Positions 59,401-64,000 of a stretch of DNA of 64,000 nucleotides are shown here, piece by piece; positions within the stretch are counted from its first letter, which is position 1, and the number at the start of each line of letters is the position of its first letter. The notes below the pieces were generated by a model. It was not told where the DNA came from. It saw nothing but the letters and a program-made list of their open reading frames with translations, and did no database searches. Position numbers and translations under genes: made by a program. Source of the stretch: Emiliania huxleyi CCMP1516 (Eukaryota; Haptophyta; Isochrysidales; Noelaerhabdaceae); NCBI RefSeq assembly GCF_000372725.1, contig NW_005194951.1:2208-66207 (forward strand), given 5' to 3'.

Positions 59401-62031
59401 GCTGCGTAGTGGCCGATAGGGCAGAGCTCACAAGCGGGCATGTTGGCCGAGGGGGCAATGCTGCCTGGAGCGCATGGCGTCTGCTGCGTCGAGCCCGTGG
59501 TGGCGAAGTGGCCCGGATCGGCGGCGGTGCACTCGCTCGCGGCGGTCGCGCCCTGGTAGGAGCCCTCGACGCACAGCTGGCAGACCTCGTTGCGCGTGCC
59601 GCTGGCGAAGCTGCCCTCGTCGCATGCCGTCTGCTCGGTGGAGCCCCGGGCGGCGATGTGGCCCGGTGCGGCGGGCGTGCACTGCGAGGCGGCCGACAGG
59701 TCCGTCCTGTCCGAGTAGGAACCGCCCTCGCACGGCAGCGGCGCCGACGCGCCCGGCTCGCAGTAGCTGCCCTTCTCGCACGCGCGGCAGCCTGCAGCGC
59801 CCGTGTCGTTCTGGTACGTCCCGCCCTCGCATTGCGCGCACTCGGAGAGGCCGCCCGTGGCGGCGTAGGTTCCCTTGGCACACGGCGTCTGCTGCGTCGA
59901 GCCCGTGGTGGCGATGTGGCCCGGCGAGGCGTCGGTGCACTCGCTCGCGGCGGAGAGGTTGGTGGCGCGCGAGTAGCTGCCCTTCTCGCACGGCAGCGGC
60001 GCCGACGCGCCCTTGGCGCAGTAGCTGCCCGCCTCGCAAGCGCGACAGGATGTCGCGCCCGTGTCGTTCTGGTAGGTCCCGCCCGCGCACTTGTCGCACG
60101 CCTCCATCCGCTCGGTCGGCGCGATCGTGCCCACCGCGCACTGCGTCGGACGCGCGGCGCCGCCCGGACACGACGAGCCCGCCGGGCAGTCGAAGCAGTC
60201 GGGGATGCCGTCGCCGTCCGTGACGTTGGCGTAAGTACCCGGCTCGCACGCCGCAGGCAGCTCGAGCGACGCGCCGACCGGGCAGAAGCTGCCAAGTCCG
60301 CACCGGACGCAGCTTGCAGCGCCGGTGGCGTTCTGGTAGGATCCCGCCTTGCACGGCTCGCACTCGGAGAGGCCCGCCTCTGCCGCGACGGTGCCCGGAC
60401 GGCACGGCACGCACGTGTCGCTGCTTTCCGCGCCTCGCGTTGCGCTAGCGGTCCCGGCGGGGCAGGACTCGCACGCGGCGCTCGAGTTGGAGCCGTTGGC
60501 CAGGTTGAAGCTCCCCTCGGGGCAGGGCTGCCAGACAAGGCGAGAGGCGGCGCCTGCATCCTGGCAGAAGCCGCCCTTCGGGCAGGCTTTGCAGGCGGCG
60601 CTGCCGACGTCGGGAGAGAAGGACCCCGCGGGGCAAGCGAGGCAGTCCTCCTGGCCGGCGAGGGGTTGATACTGGCCGGGGGCGCACGGGATGCAGCTGT
60701 CGCTGCTCGCCGCTCCGCGCGCAGGCATGCGAGAGCCGCTCGGGCAGGGCCGTGGGGTGGCTGTCCCCTCCTCACAGAACCTGCCCCTAGGGCACTGGCC
60801 TGCGCACGTCTCCTTGGTGTGGATTGTGTAAGCGCTGCCAGAATAGCCGCCAAAGTAGCCTGCGGCGCAGTCAAACCTGCAGTCGGGGGCGGCGAGGTCG
60901 CCCTCAAGCTTGCCGGCTGCAGGCATCCAGCTGCCAAGCTGGCAGCTCCAGAGCAGCTGGGACTGCGCCACGACCGTGGCACCCGCGTGCAGCGTGAAGG
61001 AGGCGTCGTGTATCGATGCACGTTCGACGTTGGCGCCGACGAACAGCGCCGAGCCCGATGGAGCGATGCTACTGGTGAAAGTGGCTTTCGCGATGTCGAG
61101 GGAGGAGCTGTCGGATACGAACACAGCGCCGCCATTCTGCACGAGGGCAGCAACAGACATGGAGCGTCATCCAGCAGAGTGGCCCATCTCTACGGGTGTG
61201 GGCTGGCCGTGCGTTGCCGTGCGGAACGCGCACCTGGAGAGCTTTGCAGCTTGAAAACGAAACGTCGTTCGTCGTGATATGGCCAGCGCCACGAGCGTAC
61301 ACCGCGCCACCGTTCTGACGAGATCATCGGCGCAAAGGTGCATCAGGATCGGGGCGTGGCGAGGGCGTGGGGTGGCCATGTGGAGCGCGCGCCTGGAGAG
61401 CTTCGCAGCTCGTGAATGACACGTCGTTCATTGCGACATCGCCAGCGCCAAGACCAGCCCACACCGCACCGCCATAGTCAGCACGCCCGTCCACAAAGCG
61501 CAGCGTCTCGAGGGAGAGGCTGCAGCCAGCCTTGATGGCAAACATGCGGGAGCCCTTCCTGCCGTCGAGCGTTGCGCCAACCCCGCTGCTGCGGATCGAG
61601 AGGTGGATGTTGCCGTTGCAGGTAACCGGGGTGGTGAAGGCGAGGCGGCCGCCCGGCGGGATGTAGACGCGAGCGAGGCCGCCCACTGCAGTGGTATCGA
61701 CCTCGTTCTGGATGTCGTCACGCGAGAAGGCGGGGACCTCGCCGGCGTGGAGTGGGTGAAGCGGCGGACGCGGAGGAGGGGCTGGTGGAGATGGATGAGC
61801 CGGCGGAGACGGCGGAGACGGCGGGTTCGTGGCGTCGTACCAGTAGTCGGAATAGTAGGAATAGTAGGAATAGTACGAGGCGGGCGACTCTGGAGATTGA
61901 GACGGCTCGGGAGTCGGCTCGGGAGACGGCTCGGGAGACGGCAGCGGCCACTCGGCAGAGGGCTCGAGAGACGGCCAAAATTCGCGAGAGGCAGAGCCCG
62001 GAAAGCAGGAGAGCAGCACGAGTGCTGACAT
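56424..62031 (-). CDS. Large TIR-domain receptor with beta-helix and GCC2/GCC3 repeats
   Basis: Five exons, all phase 0: 62031-61393, 61314-61234, 61136-57897, 57810-57544, 57476-56424, giving 1759 residues. A signal peptide (MSALVLLSCFPGSAS) is followed by a Pro/Glu/Tyr-rich linker and a beta-helix region with GGAV...NDVSFTSC-ALQ modules. Next come at least ten GCC2/GCC3 (ephrin-receptor-like) Cys repeats such as CEPCKAGSYQNATGAASCVR, then multiple membrane helices from about residue 960 (VFVGFVILIAVLAAAYAGL onward). The cytoplasmic tail is a TIR domain: HLFLSHVWSTGQ-DAVAVIKN, FLDIDDLKNIGELEAYIRRS, VVLCFLSRGYLRSTNCLREV. The Glu of CLREV is at the position of the catalytic Glu in TIR NADases. 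A second TIR-like lobe follows (MLLYLNRSTWAGDGAEAL, IVMAHEND, GLYHDLAV). Introns: one GC-AG, three GT-AG. Likely a plasma-membrane sensor; the ligand is unknown. Confidence 0.9.
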
Positions 62032-62490
62032 TTGGACGGGGGTATGGCACCGACGCTTCACCGAGGCAGGAATTCTTTTTATTGAAATCTTTGTTTGGGC
62101 GTGCCATCTTCGCTTCGCACTCGAAACCACGACGCCGCAACCGTCGCCGGCGCGCGACACGATCTTGTTGGCCGGACTGTCCTCGTCGAGTGTGTGCCGC
62201 CAAGGCGGGACGCACTCAGGGACAGTGGGCGACGAGACGCGGCTCGAGGGGTGGGTCCCGCGAAGGCACGGCTGGCAACCGTGGCGCGGGGCTCTTCCTC
62301 TAGAAGTCGGGTATGGCTCCGCCCGCAACTCTCTCGCTGACACGCGCGCCCGCCGACCTTACGACGGGTGCGCTGCAGTCGCACGCCTCCCAAGTCATAT
62401 GCCACGGCGTGCGATCTAGAATCAGCACACGCGCCTCTGCTTGCATACACTCATACATTGGATTGTCATTGCCTGTGAGTGCGAGATATA
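62032..62490. other. 5' flank of the TIR receptor gene
   Basis: The minus-strand frame stays open upstream of the chosen ATG to 62343 but reads Arg/Pro-rich without signal features, so I treat it as untranslated. No TATA box is obvious; AATTCTTTTTATTGAAATC at 62072-62090 is the main A/T-rich patch, about 45-60 bp upstream of the ATG. Confidence 0.4.
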
Positions 62491-62837
62491 GGGCTAGCCG
62501 CAGGCAGCTAGCCTCTGAGGAGGGCGTCCATAGACACCTCACTAGACCCCACATACGGTCTCGTCCGTGCCTTGCCGGCCGGTGAGATTGCTAGAGGTGG
62601 AGCAAGCCCGCTCTAGCCTCGCATATCACTTCCTGTCGTCTGTTGTTTGTTGTGCCCTTGTTTGTACTCTTGGCACCGTGGAGTGCTGGGGGGGGCGACA
62701 GGGAGGATATGGCCTTGAGTTATGTGTTTGCCGACTCAGGGTGTGTGGCAGCCAGCTGGCTGTGTGTCTTGTGAGCTTGTTTGTGTCTGTGTGTCGCTCG
62801 TGCGTGTCGTCATCATCTGTCCAGCGTCCACCCATAG
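62491..62837 (+). repeat. Dispersed ~345-bp repeat, copy 2
   Basis: Partner of 45605-45950, same orientation, with scattered substitutions and short indels (for example TCTGAGGAGGGCG for CATGAGGAAAGCG). It joins directly to the next repeat at 62838. Confidence 0.85.
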
Positions 62838-63085
62838 GGATTTTAAGGAGAGGGGTGTGGTGCGCTAGCCGTCGCCCACCCTTGCGTGCCGTTCTCCCAT
62901 CCCTCCCTTGGCCGGTGCGTTTTCTTTCTTTCTTTTTTCACACAACACGTGGTGTACCTGTGTTAGTGCCAGTGCGCGCCAGTCCCGTGCCCAGTAAAAG
63001 AAAGAAAGAAAGAAAACAGACAACCCAAGGGAGGGATGGGAGGACGGCACGCCGCCACCACACAGGGATTTTAAGGAGAGGTGCC
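62838..63085. repeat. Inverted pair of the AAAG-tract repeat flanking a retroelement tail
   Basis: 62838-62940 carries AGGGATTTTAAGGAGAGGGG, GCGCTAGCCGTCGCCCA and the inverted CCATCCCTCCCTTGG...TTTCTTTCTTTC. 62945-63000 is a solo retroelement tail. 63000-63085 is the direct repeat with (GAAA)n, CAACCCAAGGGAGGGATGGG and AGGGATTTTAAGGAGAGGTG. A composite, nested insertion. Confidence 0.75.
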
Positions 63086-63134
63086 CAAAAAAAAGAAAGA
63101 AATGCCCCGTGTTGCGTTAAAATTCTTTTTTCAG

Positions 63135-64000
63135 TACGCGCGGGGCTGGAAACACAGGTACACCACAATCTGGCCCGCCGGATACGACGAACCCTGCCTC
63201 CTCGATGGGGCAGCGATTCGGCTGCTGGCGTCGGCGATGGCGACAGTGCGGGCGTATGAGGACATCGAGGCGCGTCGCGGCCGGGATGGTGGCGATGTCC
63301 GGGACGTGCGCTGCTGCCGGGACGTGCGCTCCTGGGCGGAAGTCTGCGCGGCGGCTCGCGAGAGGGAGTTCAAGATCTTGGCTCGCGATTCGGTTCGCGC
63401 GGCGGCGGCTCGCGCGGCGGCTCGCGCGGCGGCGGCTCGCGCGGCGGCGGAGGCGGCGGCAGAGGTGGCTGAGGCGGCGAAGGAGGAGGAGCCCGAAACG
63501 GGCAGCGGGGAGGCTGCGGCATTGGCCGCGCCCCTGCGCGGCCTGGCGTCTGCGCCAGGCTGCGCTGGCACAACGGACAGGGTCACTTCTTTTTTCGACA
63601 CTCTCCGCCCCGCTTGCAACGCGACAACGGCTTCATCACCTTCATCATCCTCGACATCCATCGCCGGTGCGGCGGCCGGCGAGGCCGCGGCGGCGGCGCC
63701 GGCGTTGACCAAGAGCGCTAGGAAGCGGCTCAAGGAGAAGGCGAGGAAGGGGCGGCGCGCTGCAGAGGCGGCGGGCGAGCCGGAGGTGGCGCCATCGCCG
63801 GCGCCGCCGCCGGTGTTCAAGACGCTCAGGGAGAAGAAGGCGGCTCAGGCGTCAGCGGAGGGCTGGGCGGCGGAGGTGGCGAGGGCCGAGGAGCTCTACG
63901 AGGAGCTGCGCGAGCGCGCGCCCCAGCACTGCCGCCGTGGCGGCAAGTGGGCGCGCGAGAAGTTCGTGATGGCGGTGCAGGGAGAGTTCCCGCGCGCGCG
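63135..64000 (+). CDS. Unidentified Ala/Glu-rich protein, 5' and 3' incomplete
   Basis: After an acceptor-like TTTTTTCAG (63126-63134) a frame stays open to the window end (288 codons). It begins YARGWKHRYTTIWPAGYDEP, CLLDGAAIRLLASAMATVRA and YEDIEARRG, continues with long Ala/Arg helices (ARAAARAAAARAAAEAAAEV), then CAGTTDRVTSFFDTLRPACN, a basic KSARKRLKEKARKGRR and AEELYEELRERAPQHCRRGG. An in-frame ATG is at 63237 if no upstream exon exists. The first 40 residues look like part of a folded domain entering by a splice; I cannot name it. Coding probability is supported by consistent frame choice and helix composition, not homology. Confidence 0.5.

Noticed and set aside
59100-61277. 725-residue plus-strand frame opposite the TIR receptor
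   Set aside because: Antisense shadow of the Cys-rich repeats; the minus strand has coherent domains, signal peptide and splice sites.
62032-62343. N-terminal extension of the TIR receptor frame
   Set aside because: Arg/Pro-rich and without signal features; ATG 62031 opens directly into a signal peptide.

Overview
This is a nuclear genome window from a very GC-rich, intron-containing unicellular eukaryote. GC- and CT-rich introns, a strikingly high share of GC-AG introns, poly-Ala/Pro/Gly low-complexity coding sequence, long microsatellites, two scaffold gaps (16527-17391 and 27863-27962) and the gene repertoire (algal multi-domain receptor, DUF5672, ankyrin/SHOCT and BTB proteins, a LINE-like element) suggest a haptophyte draft assembly such as Emiliania/Gephyrocapsa. 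That identification is an inference from style, not a database match. There are no bacterial operons, CRISPR arrays or recognisable tRNA/rRNA genes.

Layout. 0-3.8 kb: direct repeats, a 5'-truncated retroelement tail and a broken proteasomal ATPase gene (Rpt4/PSMC6). 4.8-8.8 kb: a complete nine-exon mitochondrial long-chain acyl-CoA dehydrogenase; its 432-residue frame can be rebuilt exactly, and its introns carry tandem repeats and copies of neighbouring exon sequence. 8.8-11.3 kb: no clear gene. 11.4-14.3 kb: a PDZ-PDZ-RING protein (-) and an OTU-like/retroelement ORF (+). 14.7-18.5 kb: a homeobox gene and an unidentified acidic protein interrupted by a gap. 19.5-21.4 kb: a DUF5672 protein and an armadillo-repeat protein. 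21.9-27 kb: an SLC5 sodium/solute symporter whose first exon and promoter are tandemly duplicated between poly-G tracts. 28-32.3 kb: a RING-H2 protein and a large ankyrin-RING protein. 33-36 kb: an Hsp70-like fragment and a decayed endonuclease (EEP) ORF. 37-43 kb: an unknown protein and two paralogous ankyrin genes. 43.5-45.5 kb: a secreted acidic protein and a patatin-like lipase. 45.6-50 kb: mostly dispersed repeats. 50-51.3 kb: a BTB-BACK-MATH protein. 53-55 kb: a small membrane protein, a divergent N-terminal exon and an EML-type WD40 remnant. 56.4-62 kb: a 1759-residue transmembrane receptor with beta-helix, GCC2/GCC3 cysteine repeats and a cytoplasmic TIR domain. The window ends in an incomplete Ala-rich gene.

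No pathway is clustered here. The recurring themes are ubiquitin-linked adaptors (three RING proteins, one BTB-MATH, one proteasome ATPase remnant), lipid metabolism (acyl-CoA dehydrogenase, patatin-like lipase) and sensing/transport (TIR receptor, SLC5). The most unusual signal is in the introns. Several begin with a near-exact copy of the first bases of the downstream exon, as if created by tandem duplication of exon sequence. One such junction is expanded into an 18-unit array that is open in all six frames.
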